NCBI GenBank assembly: GCA_014360495.1
Contig: JACIXR010000007.1
Location: 108,501-172,500 of the forward strand
DNA: 64,000 bases
Direction of reading: 5' to 3'
From: a bacterium
GTDB lineage: Bacteria; Armatimonadota; JACIXR01
A program made the translations under genes and the position numbers. Below the pieces are notes generated by a model. The model was not told where the DNA came from, did no database searches, and saw nothing but the letters and a program-made list of their open reading frames with translations. Positions 9,017 through 17,166 of the stretch are shown piece by piece (the stretch's first letter is position 1; every line of letters begins with the position of its first letter).

Positions 9017-10671
9017 TCAAGCACCGCTCCTTTCCCAGCAGATTTCACCTTCTCAGCGTATCTCCTCAGATAACCTTCCTTTATCTTCGGCTCGGGTGGA
9101 CGCCAAGCTTCCCTTCTCCTCGCGAATTCTTCCTCGGATATGAGAAGGTCAATCTTCCTTCCAGGTATATCAATTAAAATTCTATCTCCCTCCTGTACCA
9201 AAGCAATCGGTCCTCCCTCCGCGGCCTCGGGTGAGATATGACCAATAGCCGCTCCCCTGGTCGCCCCTGAGAATCGTCCATCGGTGAGAAGGGCAACCTC
9301 CTCATCCAATCCCATTCCCACCAAAGCAGAGGTGGGCATCAACATCTCCCTCATCCCCGGACCTCCCTTCGGTCCCTCATACCTTATCACCACTACATCC
9401 CCACCTACAATCTTCCCGGAGAGAATCGCCTCTACAGCGGATTCCTCGTCATCAAATACCCTCGCCCTCACTTCCCTCTTCATCATCCTTTCCGAAACAG
9501 CCGCATACTTCACCACCGCACCGTCCGGAGCTAAATTCCCATGAAGAATCGCTATCCCTCCCTCCTTATGATAGGGATTCTCCACTGGTCTTATGACCTC
9601 TTCTCCCCTCCGCTCCGCCCTCTCTATTATCCTCCTCAATGGTTCGCCACTGACAGTCATACAATCCTGATTGATTACATCCACCTTTGATAGCTCTTTC
9701 AGAATAGCTGGGATTCCTCCCGCCTCGTTCAAATCCTCAATATGATGGGGACCTATTGGGTCAATTGCGCATAAGTGGGGAACCAGACGGGATATCCTAT
9801 CAAAATCGTCCAGCTCCAGGGGAACCCTTGCCTCCTTGGCTATCGCCATAAGATGGAGAACAGTATTCGTTGAGCCTCCCAAAGCCATGTCAACCGCGAT
9901 TGCGTTTAGGAATGCCTCTTTGGTTAAAATATCGGCGGGAGTTATGCCCAATTTCACGAGATTCATTATTGCCATCCCCGCCTTCTTCGCTAACGCCCTG
10001 CGAGCGGAGGAGGGCGCGGGAATTGTCCCATTTCCCGGCAAACCCATTCCCAAAGCCTCTGTTAAGCAGTTCATGGTATTGGCGGTGAAGGCGCCCGAAC
10101 AGGAACCACAGCCGGGACAGGCAACCATCTCCAGCTCCTCCAATTCCTCCAAGGTCATCTTACCACTCTTCACCATTCCCACTGCCTCAAATACCTTGGA
10201 GAGGGAAACGGCTTGCCCCTTGAATTTTCCCGCAAGCATAGGTCCACCCGAGAGCATAATGCAAGGGATATCAAGCCTTGCAGCCGCCATAAGCATCCCT
10301 GGGACAATCTTGTCACAGCTCGCTATGAGGATAAGTCCATCAAATTGATGCGCCTTCGCCATTATCTCTACTGAATCAGCGATTACTTCCCTTGATGGCA
10401 GAGAATACTTCATCCCGATATGTCCCATCGCTATCCCATCGCATACACCTATCACTCCGAACTCAATGGGTGTTCCTCCCGCCATCCTCACTCCCGCTGC
10501 AGCAGCCTCAGCTATCTCCCGCAGATGGATATGACCGGGGATTATCTGGTTGTAAGAATTCGCTATCCCTATCAGAGGACGCTCCAGCTCCTCCTTTGTA
10601 TAACCCATCGCGTAAAAAAGGCTTCTGTGGGGAGCTCTCTCCAAACCTTTCTTCGCATTATCGCTTTTCAT
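9013..10671 (-). CDS. ilvD: Dihydroxy-acid dehydratase
   Basis: IlvD dehydrates 2,3-dihydroxy-3-methylbutanoate and its isoleucine homologue to the 2-oxo acids. The 552-residue protein carries the Fe-S and magnesium ligands of the IlvD/Edd family: SCDKIVPGM (first cluster Cys) and [17 protein letters not shown] (second), plus [12 protein letters not shown] near the C-terminus. AAGGAGG is 9 bp upstream of the ATG. It lies 30 bp after hisG and overlaps ilvB by four bases. Length and motifs indicate an intact enzyme. Confidence 0.97.
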   Translation of the reverse strand: MKSDNAKKGLERAPHRSLFYAMGYTKEELERPLIGIANSYNQIIPGHIHLREIAEAAAAGVRMAGGTPIEFGVIGVCDGIAMGHIGMKYSLPSREVIADSVEIMAKAHQFDGLILIASCDKIVPGMLMAAARLDIPCIMLSGGPMLAGKFKGQAVSLSKVFEAVGMVKSGKMTLEELEELEMVACPGCGSCSGAFTANTMNCLTEALGMGLPGNGTIPAPSSARRALAKKAGMAIMNLVKLGITPADILTKEAFLNAIAVDMALGGSTNTVLHLMAIAKEARVPLELDDFDRISRLVPHLCAIDPIGPHHIEDLNEAGGIPAILKELSKVDVINQDCMTVSGEPLRRIIERAERRGEEVIRPVENPYHKEGGIAILHGNLAPDGAVVKYAAVSERMMKREVRARVFDDEESAVEAILSGKIVGGDVVVIRYEGPKGGPGMREMLMPTSALVGMGLDEEVALLTDGRFSGATRGAAIGHISPEAAEGGPIALVQEGDRILIDIPGRKIDLLISEEEFARRREAWRPPEPKIKEGYLRRYAEKVKSAGKGAVLE

Positions 10672-10701
10672 TCGGGAAGACCTCCTTTTCTGGAGATAAC
10701 C

Positions 10702-11574
10702 TTAGAAAACTACCTTGTTAAGCGGATACTCAACTATTCCCTGCGCTCCAGCCCTTGAGAGCTGGGGGATAAGTGAACGAGATTGGTTTTCATCTAAAAC
10801 AACCTCAACAGCCACCCAATCGGGGTCAGTGAGGTTGGAAATAGTGGGATTTTTCAAAGCGGGAAGGAGTGAAATTATTTTCTCAAGATTATCTTTATGA
10901 ACATTCATCTTCAAGCCCACCAATTGGGCACCATTCAAAGCTCCCTGCAGGAGCATAGCGATATCCTCTATTTTCCTCCTCTTCCACTCATCCTCCCAAG
11001 CCTTTGGATTGGCTATGAGACGGGTTGTTGACACCATTATTTCCTCAACAATGCGGAGATTGTGAGCTTTGAGGGATGAGCCCGTCTCGGTAAGCTCCAC
11101 AATTGCGTCTACGAGATGGGGAACCTTCACCTCGGTTGCTCCCCAGGAGAACTCAACATCAGCGGAGACGCCGTGCTTTTCAAGATATCTTTTCGTCAAG
11201 TTGACATATTCAGTAGCTATGCGCTTTCCATCAAGGTCCTTGACGCTCTGAATGGTGGAATCCTGAGCAACAGCAAGGACAATCCTAACGGGACGGAAAC
11301 CCTGTTTTGAGTAGACGAGCTCCGCTACCTCTACTACCTTCGCCGATTGCTCCTCAATCCAATCCTTGCCTGTTATTCCGGCGTCAAGGATACCCTGCTC
11401 CGTGTAGCGGGGAATCTCCTGAGCGCGGATGAGGAGAGGCGAGATTTCCTCATCATCAATGGAGGGTAGGTAAGAGCGGGGGCTCACAGAGATATTGAAC
11501 CCCGCTCTCTTGAAGAGCTCAATAGTAGATTCCTGAAGACTTCCTTTAGGGATACCTAACTTGATCTGCCTCAT
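10702..11574 (-). CDS. hisG: ATP phosphoribosyltransferase, long form
   Basis: HisG starts histidine synthesis by joining ATP and PRPP. At 290 residues this is the long form: catalytic domain [20 protein letters not shown]... with [12 protein letters not shown] and [15 protein letters not shown], followed by a C-terminal ACT-like regulatory domain (about residues 210-290, [18 protein letters not shown]...), so no HisZ partner is required. AAAGGAGGT is 5 bp before the ATG, and a promoter lies about 35 bp upstream. It is the first gene of an operon otherwise devoted to valine/isoleucine synthesis; hisD is about 47 kb away in the window, so histidine genes are dispersed. Confidence 0.96.
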   Translation of the reverse strand: MRQIKLGIPKGSLQESTIELFKRAGFNISVSPRSYLPSIDDEEISPLLIRAQEIPRYTEQGILDAGITGKDWIEEQSAKVVEVAELVYSKQGFRPVRIVLAVAQDSTIQSVKDLDGKRIATEYVNLTKRYLEKHGVSADVEFSWGATEVKVPHLVDAIVELTETGSSLKAHNLRIVEEIMVSTTRLIANPKAWEDEWKRRKIEDIAMLLQGALNGAQLVGLKMNVHKDNLEKIISLLPALKNPTISNLTDPDWVAVEVVLDENQSRSLIPQLSRAGAQGIVEYPLNKVVF

Positions 11575-11607
11575 CTGACCTCCTTTGTGCTATAAATGTA
11601 ATTTTAA

Positions 11608-11636
11608 ATTATATCAAGATAAAATCAATTCCTCAA
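11608..11636 (-). promoter_or_regulatory. Promoter of the hisG-ilvDBN-ybaB-recR operon
   Basis: On the minus strand TTGAGG (11636-11631) and a perfect TATAAT (11613-11608) are separated by 17 bp, ending 33 bp before the hisG ATG. No attenuator or T-box fits in the short leader. Confidence 0.75.
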
Positions 11637-11642
11637 CAAAAT

Positions 11643-11672
11643 GTATGATTCCATAGCATTTGAGACCCCTTT
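11643..11672 (-). repeat. TCTCAAAT-type dispersed intergenic repeat, copy D
   Basis: Minus strand reads AAGGGGTCTCAAATGCTATG followed by GAATCATAC. It matches the right half of copies at 44317-44372 and 62666-62725 and lies just upstream of the hisG promoter. Confidence 0.65.
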
Positions 11673-11804
11673 TCTTAGCTTTTTCTCACTTAGGTTTTTA
11701 GGTCTTTTTAAGAAAGGTCTTTAATCGTCTCATTCCATCACCTATATATTGCAATATTGTTAAAAATAGCCCGGGTAAAGACCGTCTTTCTTATTTAAAT
11801 TTAT

Positions 11805-11834
11805 TTGACATAACTCTTAACAAGTTTGTAAAAT
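11805..11834 (+). promoter_or_regulatory. Promoter placed for leaderless transcription of the PD-(D/E)XK gene
   Basis: TTGACA (11805-11810), 18 bp spacer, TAAAAT (11829-11834). Only seven bases separate the -10 box from the ATG at 11842, so transcription should start at or next to the ATG. Confidence 0.75.
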
Positions 11835-11841
11835 AGTATTT

Positions 11842-12588
11842 ATGACCAAAAAGGAATTGGTTTATCAAAAAGCGAGAGAGATTCTTAAAGCCCATCCTTC
11901 TTGTTTGAAATACTCTCAGCTGTTTAAAAAACTAACGGAAGCCCTACCCGATATATCCAGGAACACAATTGCTGGCTCTTTGCATAGAATTAGGCTGGAT
12001 ATTCTTGAAGGGAAGATAACCGACATTGAAATTCCCGATAAAGGATTATATTGCTTTAGGGAAGGTAAACCTCCACCTCCACCTCCACCCACACCTCCAC
12101 CTTCGGTAAAGGAAACCGACTTCTATAAGCCATTTGCCGAATATCTGATAAACGAGTTGGAGGAATGCACACGGGCAACACCCCTTGGTGGAAGCATTTT
12201 CGGGGATAAATGGGGAACTCCCGATGTAATAGGCGTGTACAAATTCTCCCCTCTAGACCCCATCCAACCACCGATTGAAGTCATTAGTGCGGAGATAAAG
12301 GTAGATACAAACCAATTGATAACCGCATTTGGGCAAGCATGTGCCTATAAGCTATTCAGCCACAAGGTTTACCTCGTGATTCCCAGAACAGCCGGAGAGG
12401 ACATAAGCAGGATAGAATCGCTTTGTATGCGCTTCGGCATAGGGCTTATCACTTTTGATTTAAATCCCTGCGAACCTAATTTCCAAATCCGCACAAGAGC
12501 TTCAAAAAGCGAGCCCGATTATTTCTATCTAAACAAATATTTGAAAAAATTGAGTGAGAAGGCGATAAAGGAATTATTCGGCGGATGA
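11842..12588 (+). CDS. Orphan winged-helix-like / PD-(D/E)XK nuclease-fold protein
   Basis: I do not recognise a named family. The 248-residue protein has three parts. Residues 1-75 look like a helix-turn-helix or winged-helix module (KYSQLFKKLTEAL...SRNTIAGSLHRIRLD). Next is a proline linker (seven Pro, Thr, three Pro, about 77-88). The C-terminal domain has the spaced residues of a PD-(D/E)XK nuclease: Pro127-Asp128, Glu151-x-Lys153, and Gln165-x3-Tyr169 (the QxxxY element of RecB-like and restriction-type nucleases). No methyltransferase or other defence gene is adjacent. The gene is alone between divergent hisG and the convergent kinase gene, has no SD and looks leaderless. A DNA-binding nuclease of defence or mobile origin is possible, but this is inference. 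Confidence 0.6.
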   Translation: MTKKELVYQKAREILKAHPSCLKYSQLFKKLTEALPDISRNTIAGSLHRIRLDILEGKITDIEIPDKGLYCFREGKPPPPPPPTPPPSVKETDFYKPFAEYLINELEECTRATPLGGSIFGDKWGTPDVIGVYKFSPLDPIQPPIEVISAEIKVDTNQLITAFGQACAYKLFSHKVYLVIPRTAGEDISRIESLCMRFGIGLITFDLNPCEPNFQIRTRASKSEPDYFYLNKYLKKLSEKAIKELFGG

Positions 12589-12715
12589 AAACGATTGAAG
12601 TAATAAAACCAACCTTAACTAATCACAAAGATGGGCATCTTCTCTCAAGAATTTCCTTGCTCACCTTTGAAGATAAAGTATAAAGACGCTCCCTTCTAAA
12701 GTTAAAGCATTGGAT

Positions 12716-14341
12716 TTAGTCCTTTTTCAATGGCAAAGTGAAGGAGAAGATTGAGCCTTCGCCTACCTTGCTTTCCACCCTTACCTTCCCTCCCTGCGCC
12801 TCAACCAAGCTCTTCACTATCGCCAATCCCAATCCCATTCCGCTCCCTTTTACCCTCGCCTTATCCGTCTTGTAAAATCTCTCAAATATATAGGGAAGTT
12901 CCTCAGGCGGTATCCCCTCCCCTTCGTCGCTCACCCTTATCTCCAATTCTCCATCCCTTTCCCTAAAATCAATCGATACCAATCCTCCTTCCCTGTTATA
13001 TTTCACCGCGTTCTCTATCAAGTTCAGCAAAACCCTCTCCGTCATCTCGCTATCCCCTATCACCTGTGGAAATCCCTTCGCTATTCTTATCTTTACCTTC
13101 CTCTCCTCCGCCATAAGAGCTAATCTCTCCCTTATCCTCTTTGCCATCCCCTCAATATCCAGAACTTCCCTCTTAGGCTGAAGCTTTCCCGTCTCTGCCC
13201 TCGTTAATTGAAGAAGATTATCAACGAGATTGGAGAGATATATCGCTTCCTCAAGCGCCCTACCCAAATATTTCCTTTCCTCCTTCTCGTTCACAACCCC
13301 ATCAATTATCGCCTCCAGGTAGCCCCTGATGGCGGAAAGGGGCGTGCGAAGCTCGTGGGATATATCTGTGAGAAAATCCCTCCTCACCCTCTCCAAATGT
13401 CTTATCTCAGTTATATCCTGCACAACTCCCACAGCCCCCTTTCCTTCCTGAAGGGGAGCCGATATGATGAGAAATATCTTCTCCCCTAAATTTATTTCCT
13501 GCCTTCTTTCCCCTTCCCTCCCTCTCTCAACAATGCTAAGAACCTCAGGTGGAATGCCCTCGGGAAAAAGCTCCCGGGCCCTTGGATTTAAAAGGGGTTC
13601 CCTTCCATCCTCCAGGGCTATAACTCCCTCCGGGAGGACAGAGAAGAGGGTGGAAAGCTTGTCCCTTTCCTCCTCAACACTCCTTATGCTTTCCTCCAAT
13701 TTATCCGCCAGCGTGTTGAATGCCTGTCTGAGGCTCTCTATCTCGCCTCCCGCTTTCCTCCTCGCTCTCGCTGAAAGCTCACCCTCCATCCAGCTATGCA
13801 CTACCCTTTCCAAATCGCCAACCGGAGAAGAGATGCTGTGGGAAAGGAAAAGGGCAAGAACGAAGGAAAGGAGGAGAGCTACAATAGCTGAGGCTATCAC
13901 GATATTTTGGAGATACCTTATTATGTCATTTACTTCGCCAACCGAGGCGTGAAGGGCGAGAGTGCCGACTTGTTTCCCCTTCACCCTCACATCCGAGGCG
14001 ACTGAAATCGCCATATAGGGGGGCATACATATCTCCCCCCATCTTATATGACCCTTCTCGAATTCCATACTCACGGGAGTGGGAGATGCGGGAGTGAAGC
14101 AAATGTGATAACCCGTGGATTCGCTCATCTGCTCAAGGAATTTGAGCGCCTCCTCTTCTCCCTCCTTCTCTCTGATGATTGAATAGCGGAGGGCGATTCC
14201 CTCCACCAAGACCTTCAATTCTTTTTCCTTCGTTTTCTTGTAATAATCGCTTAAGAGATATGTCGTTGCGAGGGCGATTGTGAGCGTTGCGAAAAGGACG
14301 ACCAGAAAGAAGGAGAGAAGGAGGCGAGCAAATATGCGCAT
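12716..14341 (-). CDS. Membrane sensor histidine kinase (HAMP-PAS-HisKA-HATPase)
   Basis: This is the sensor of a two-component pair. The 541-residue protein has a first membrane helix (about residues 8-30), an extracytoplasmic sensor region of about 110 residues, a second helix (about 145-167), a HAMP linker (SHSISSPVGDLERVV), a PAS-like segment, the phosphoacceptor H-box DFLTDISHELRTPLSAIRGY, an N-box NLIENAVKYN, and G-boxes DEGEGIPPEELPYIFERFY and GMGLGLAIVKSLVEAQGG. The ATG follows the stop of the response regulator gene with no gap. The architecture matches PhoR/ResE-type kinases, but the signal cannot be read from sequence. Confidence 0.92.
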   Translation of the reverse strand: MRIFARLLLSFFLVVLFATLTIALATTYLLSDYYKKTKEKELKVLVEGIALRYSIIREKEGEEEALKFLEQMSESTGYHICFTPASPTPVSMEFEKGHIRWGEICMPPYMAISVASDVRVKGKQVGTLALHASVGEVNDIIRYLQNIVIASAIVALLLSFVLALFLSHSISSPVGDLERVVHSWMEGELSARARRKAGGEIESLRQAFNTLADKLEESIRSVEEERDKLSTLFSVLPEGVIALEDGREPLLNPRARELFPEGIPPEVLSIVERGREGERRQEINLGEKIFLIISAPLQEGKGAVGVVQDITEIRHLERVRRDFLTDISHELRTPLSAIRGYLEAIIDGVVNEKEERKYLGRALEEAIYLSNLVDNLLQLTRAETGKLQPKREVLDIEGMAKRIRERLALMAEERKVKIRIAKGFPQVIGDSEMTERVLLNLIENAVKYNREGGLVSIDFRERDGELEIRVSDEGEGIPPEELPYIFERFYKTDKARVKGSGMGLGLAIVKSLVEAQGGKVRVESKVGEGSIFSFTLPLKKD

Positions 14342-15013
14342 TTAGATTTCTTCTAACTTATAGCCAACTCCCCTGATTGTTGTGAGGCGCAATCCCGCTT
14401 CCTCAAAATCTATCAAACCCCTTATTCTCTTAATGTGCTGGTCTACAGCCCGCTCATCGGGTGGATAATCCACATCCCGCCAGATTCTATTCATAATCTC
14501 CGTTCTGCTCACCACCCTTCCCCTGTTATCCGCAAGGATATAAAGGATGTCCAATTGCTTTGGGGTTAGGGGTATCTTCTTTTCCCCTATCCTTGCCTCA
14601 TAGGCTGACCTATCAAGAGTCATCTTCCCTATTGTCATCAGCTGTGGTGGTCTTGTCTTTCTTCTTAGAATCGCTTTGACCCGTGCTGTAACTTCCCTTG
14701 GACTGAAGGGCTTGACGACATAATCATCCGCTCCCAATTCCAAGCCCAAGACTCTATCCGCCTCCTCCGCCCTCGCCGTGAGCATGAGGATTGGGACATC
14801 GTAGCATTCCCGTAAAATCTTGCAGACCTCCCAGCCATCCATCTTAGGAAGCATTATATCAAGGATAACGAGGTTGGGCTTCTCTTGATGGAAGAGATTG
14901 AGGGCTTGGATGCCATCATAAGCGGGAACGACCTCGTATCCTTCCCTTTTCAAATAAAGGGATAAAATCTCCACAATATCCTTATCGTCATCTACAATCA
15001 AAATCTTCTCCAT
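14342..15013 (-). CDS. OmpR/PhoB-type response regulator
   Basis: This DNA-binding regulator is phosphorylated by the kinase encoded directly downstream. In 223 residues it has a receiver domain with acidic pocket Asp8-Asp9, phosphoacceptor Asp52, Thr79 and Lys101, and a C-terminal winged helix (LTPKQLDILYILADNRGRVVS...AVDQHIKRIRGLI...TTIRGVGYKL). There is no Shine-Dalgarno sequence; the bases before the ATG are AT-rich and a TAAAAT box ends 8 bp upstream, so the gene may be leaderless. Target genes are unknown; the polysaccharide locus begins divergently 210 bp away. Confidence 0.94.
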   Translation of the reverse strand: MEKILIVDDDKDIVEILSLYLKREGYEVVPAYDGIQALNLFHQEKPNLVILDIMLPKMDGWEVCKILRECYDVPILMLTARAEEADRVLGLELGADDYVVKPFSPREVTARVKAILRRKTRPPQLMTIGKMTLDRSAYEARIGEKKIPLTPKQLDILYILADNRGRVVSRTEIMNRIWRDVDYPPDERAVDQHIKRIRGLIDFEEAGLRLTTIRGVGYKLEEI

Positions 15014-15021
15014 ACAATATA

Positions 15022-15049
15022 ATTTTATATTTCTTGTAGGATTTGAAAA
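15022..15049 (-). promoter_or_regulatory. Candidate promoter of the two-component operon, leaderless placement
   Basis: Minus strand TTTTCA (15049-15044), 16 bp, TAAAAT (15027-15022), then 8 bp to the ATG. The -35 matches 4 of 6, so this is weaker than the other leaderless promoters. Confidence 0.45.
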
Positions 15050-15057
15050 GTCTGCTT

Positions 15058-15087
15058 GTAATTTCCATACTATTTAAGACTCCTAGG
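15058..15087 (-). repeat. TCTCAAAT-type dispersed intergenic repeat, copy E
   Basis: Minus strand reads CCTAGGAGTCTTAAATAGTA then TGGAAATTAC, matching the core of the family. It directly abuts a GCAATCTC-type repeat at 15091-15136. Confidence 0.55.
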
Positions 15088-15090
15088 AAG

Positions 15091-15136
15091 ACGTGGCAAT
15101 CTCAATAGATTACTTCGTCTCTTCGCTTCTCGCATT
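15091..15136. repeat. GCAATCTC-type dispersed intergenic repeat, copy 3
   Basis: The plus strand contains GTGGCAATCTC and then GATTACTTCGTCTCTTCGCT ending TCTCGCATTC, a diverged form of the copy at 5826-5860. Confidence 0.6.
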
Positions 15137-15184
15137 CAAATAATGGGATTTTCTTGCCTTTGGCGACAGACAGATTTCAAAATC

Positions 15185-15212
15185 TTGTCTTCTCCTTTTT
15201 CTATCCTATAAT
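15185..15212 (+). promoter_or_regulatory. Promoter of the murJ-like gene
   Basis: TTGTCT (15185-15190), 16 bp, perfect TATAAT (15207-15212), then 11 bp to the ATG at 15224. A transcript start about 7 bp after the -10 would leave a leader of only about four bases. Confidence 0.65.
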
Positions 15213-15223
15213 TTAAATTCAGT

Positions 15224-16828
15224 ATGGAAACAATAGAGGAAAGCCAAGAACTAAAGCCAAAGTCTAAAATCAAATCTCTTCTCCTTCGGCAGAGCTTCTT
15301 CCAAGCCTCCATTCTGCTTATGTTTTTTAGCTTTTTGAGCAAAGCGCTGGGCTATGTTCGGGAAATGGCTATAGCTGGCTATTTCGGGGCACGATATTTC
15401 ACAGACGCCTTCTTCCTCGCGCAAATTATTCCCCTCCTTGGGGGGACTCTCGTAACCATGGCTTTCCCCTTGGTTTTCATCCCGTTCTACCTTAGCGAGA
15501 GAGAAAAAAGCGAGGAATCCGCACAAAAGTTAGCAAGCTCTATATTTTGGGGAGTTATTCTATATTCTATACTAGCAATTTTCTTAATCATACTTTTCTC
15601 TTGGCCAATATGCAGAGCAATAGCCCCTGGATTCAGTGATGTTCAGCTATCGCTTCTTAGAAGGTTCCTGATCGTACTTTCTCCATTGATTTTCTTTCAA
15701 TCCTTAGCTGGTTTTTTCACTGCCTATCTTCAAGCACGAAAACATTTTCTTTCTCCAGCATTTGCTGGCTTTCTCGTGAACATACCGATTATTTCCTTCT
15801 TATTCCTTTTAGCTCGTCAATTGCCCTTTGAAAGCCTTGCTATCGGCTTTAATTTGGGATACTTTGCCTATTCTTTCGTCTTGTTCCCATTCGCCTTGCT
15901 TTTCGGTTTTAATCCCTTTGCTTCCTTCAATTTCTTCCATCCTCATATAAAGCGCTTCTTCTTACTCCTTTTGCCTATAGTAATAGGAAGCAGTTTGAGT
16001 TATATTGACATGCTCATCGCCAGAGCGCTTGCTTCTAAGGTAGGCGAGGGTGTGGTTTCAGCGCTGAACTATTCTTACCGTTTGATGGGTATTCCTCTGG
16101 GAATAATGGCTGGTTCAATAGGCACAGCAGTATTTCCCTTTATGTCCTCCAAGGCCGCCCTCCTTGATAGTGAAGCCGTCGCAAAAGAGACAACTCGTGG
16201 TTTGTATGCTACCTGGTTGATTTCCCTACCGGTAGGCGTCTTCTTCTTCGTTTTATCTCAACCAGTGATAAGGTTAATGTTTGAGCGAGGAGCATTCACA
16301 GCGGAAGCGACCAAAATCACCGCTGATATGCTTGCTTTCTTCTCCTTAGGCATACCAGCTATGACGGGTTGGGGAATAGCGACAAGGGCTTTCTATTCTT
16401 TACAAGACACCATAACCCCCCTAAAAATAGGTTTCTATCAAATCTTGATAGATTTGGTACTTCTTTTTACCCTCCCCCAAATTATAGGATACAAGGGTCT
16501 TCCCTTAGCCACATCTATCTCCATTAGTGTCGGTTTCTCCATCCTATGGCTTACACTATCCAAGAGGTTACCCCAACTAAGAAAAGAACGGATAGTTGTC
16601 TCCTTTGGGAAAGCGGTAATGATGTGCTTGATACAGGGCTTTTCCCTTTATTATATATGCCTTCATTTTAGAATAACTACAAGGACAGGTTTTGCAAGGG
16701 AACTATCACTTCTCGCTACTCTAGGTATAATTAGTTTCTTAATTTACATCGGGGCAGGAATTATGATGAGGTATCCTGATATTTCAATTGTAACCAGGAA
16801 AATAGATAAAATTTTCCGAAAATCCTGA
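15224..16828 (+). CDS. murJ: MurJ/MviN-type lipid-linked oligosaccharide flippase
   Basis: MurJ-family proteins of the MOP superfamily flip lipid II, or related lipid-linked glycans, across the inner membrane. The 534-residue protein has a basic cytoplasmic start and about 14 hydrophobic helices. Family signatures include LSKALGYVREMAIAGYFGA near the N-terminus, the TDAFFLA segment, the FFTAYLQARKHF loop and the VIRLMFERGAFTAEAT loop. There is no SD before the ATG, in line with leaderless expression. It precedes an O-antigen ligase-like gene and nucleotide-sugar genes, so it might serve the polysaccharide locus rather than peptidoglycan; the sequence alone does not decide this. Confidence 0.9.
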   Translation: METIEESQELKPKSKIKSLLLRQSFFQASILLMFFSFLSKALGYVREMAIAGYFGARYFTDAFFLAQIIPLLGGTLVTMAFPLVFIPFYLSEREKSEESAQKLASSIFWGVILYSILAIFLIILFSWPICRAIAPGFSDVQLSLLRRFLIVLSPLIFFQSLAGFFTAYLQARKHFLSPAFAGFLVNIPIISFLFLLARQLPFESLAIGFNLGYFAYSFVLFPFALLFGFNPFASFNFFHPHIKRFFLLLLPIVIGSSLSYIDMLIARALASKVGEGVVSALNYSYRLMGIPLGIMAGSIGTAVFPFMSSKAALLDSEAVAKETTRGLYATWLISLPVGVFFFVLSQPVIRLMFERGAFTAEATKITADMLAFFSLGIPAMTGWGIATRAFYSLQDTITPLKIGFYQILIDLVLLFTLPQIIGYKGLPLATSISISVGFSILWLTLSKRLPQLRKERIVVSFGKAVMMCLIQGFSLYYICLHFRITTRTGFARELSLLATLGIISFLIYIGAGIMMRYPDISIVTRKIDKIFRKS

Positions 16829-17166
16829 CCACATTAGTGGAAACTTCTCATAATAAGAGAAGGTCTGTGAGGAAATCTTACCTCAACAGTTTGGGTTAGG
16901 CCTCCACATTCCAATAAGCTCCCAGCAAATTCCGAAGTGAAAAAGAGAGAATAAACATCTTCCCCTGGTAACAATCTCCCAGTTAGAACGGAGCAGAAGG
17001 GATTCGCTCACCAATGGGGAAAATTTTTAAAAGGGATTGACTTACACAATAAAATGAATTATAATGAAATTAAAATTATAGAGGAGGAATTGTTTACTTA
17101 AAAAAATATACTTTAAAAAAACAGATGCCACAAAATGAACCCGATTAAAAGGGGCGATAATTTAGG
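16829..17166. other. Leader region of the polysaccharide operon
   Basis: This 338-bp gap holds no protein gene. Directly after murJ are small hairpins, CTTCTC-N7-GAGAAG at 16844-16862 and an imperfect CTGTGAGG/CCTCAACAG just after it, without a following T run. The strong promoter at 17037-17065 follows. Downstream are two oddities: a strong GAGGAGG site followed only by TTG and two sense codons before TAA, and an 11-codon frame starting at the ATG at 17134 whose TGA overlaps the next gene's ATG. Confidence 0.45.
17037..17065 (+). promoter_or_regulatory. Strong promoter of the polysaccharide operon
   Basis: TTGACT (17037-17042), 17 bp spacer, perfect TATAAT (17060-17065). It predicts a leader of about 95 bases ahead of the O-antigen ligase-like gene. 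Confidence 0.85.

Noticed and set aside
10702-11640. Attenuator or T-box upstream of hisG and ilv genes
   Set aside because: The leader is only about 25-30 bases and has no room for such structures.
12716-16828. The two-component system and murJ as one regulated locus
   Set aside because: They are divergent with separate promoters and no shared operator was found, so only the proximity is known.
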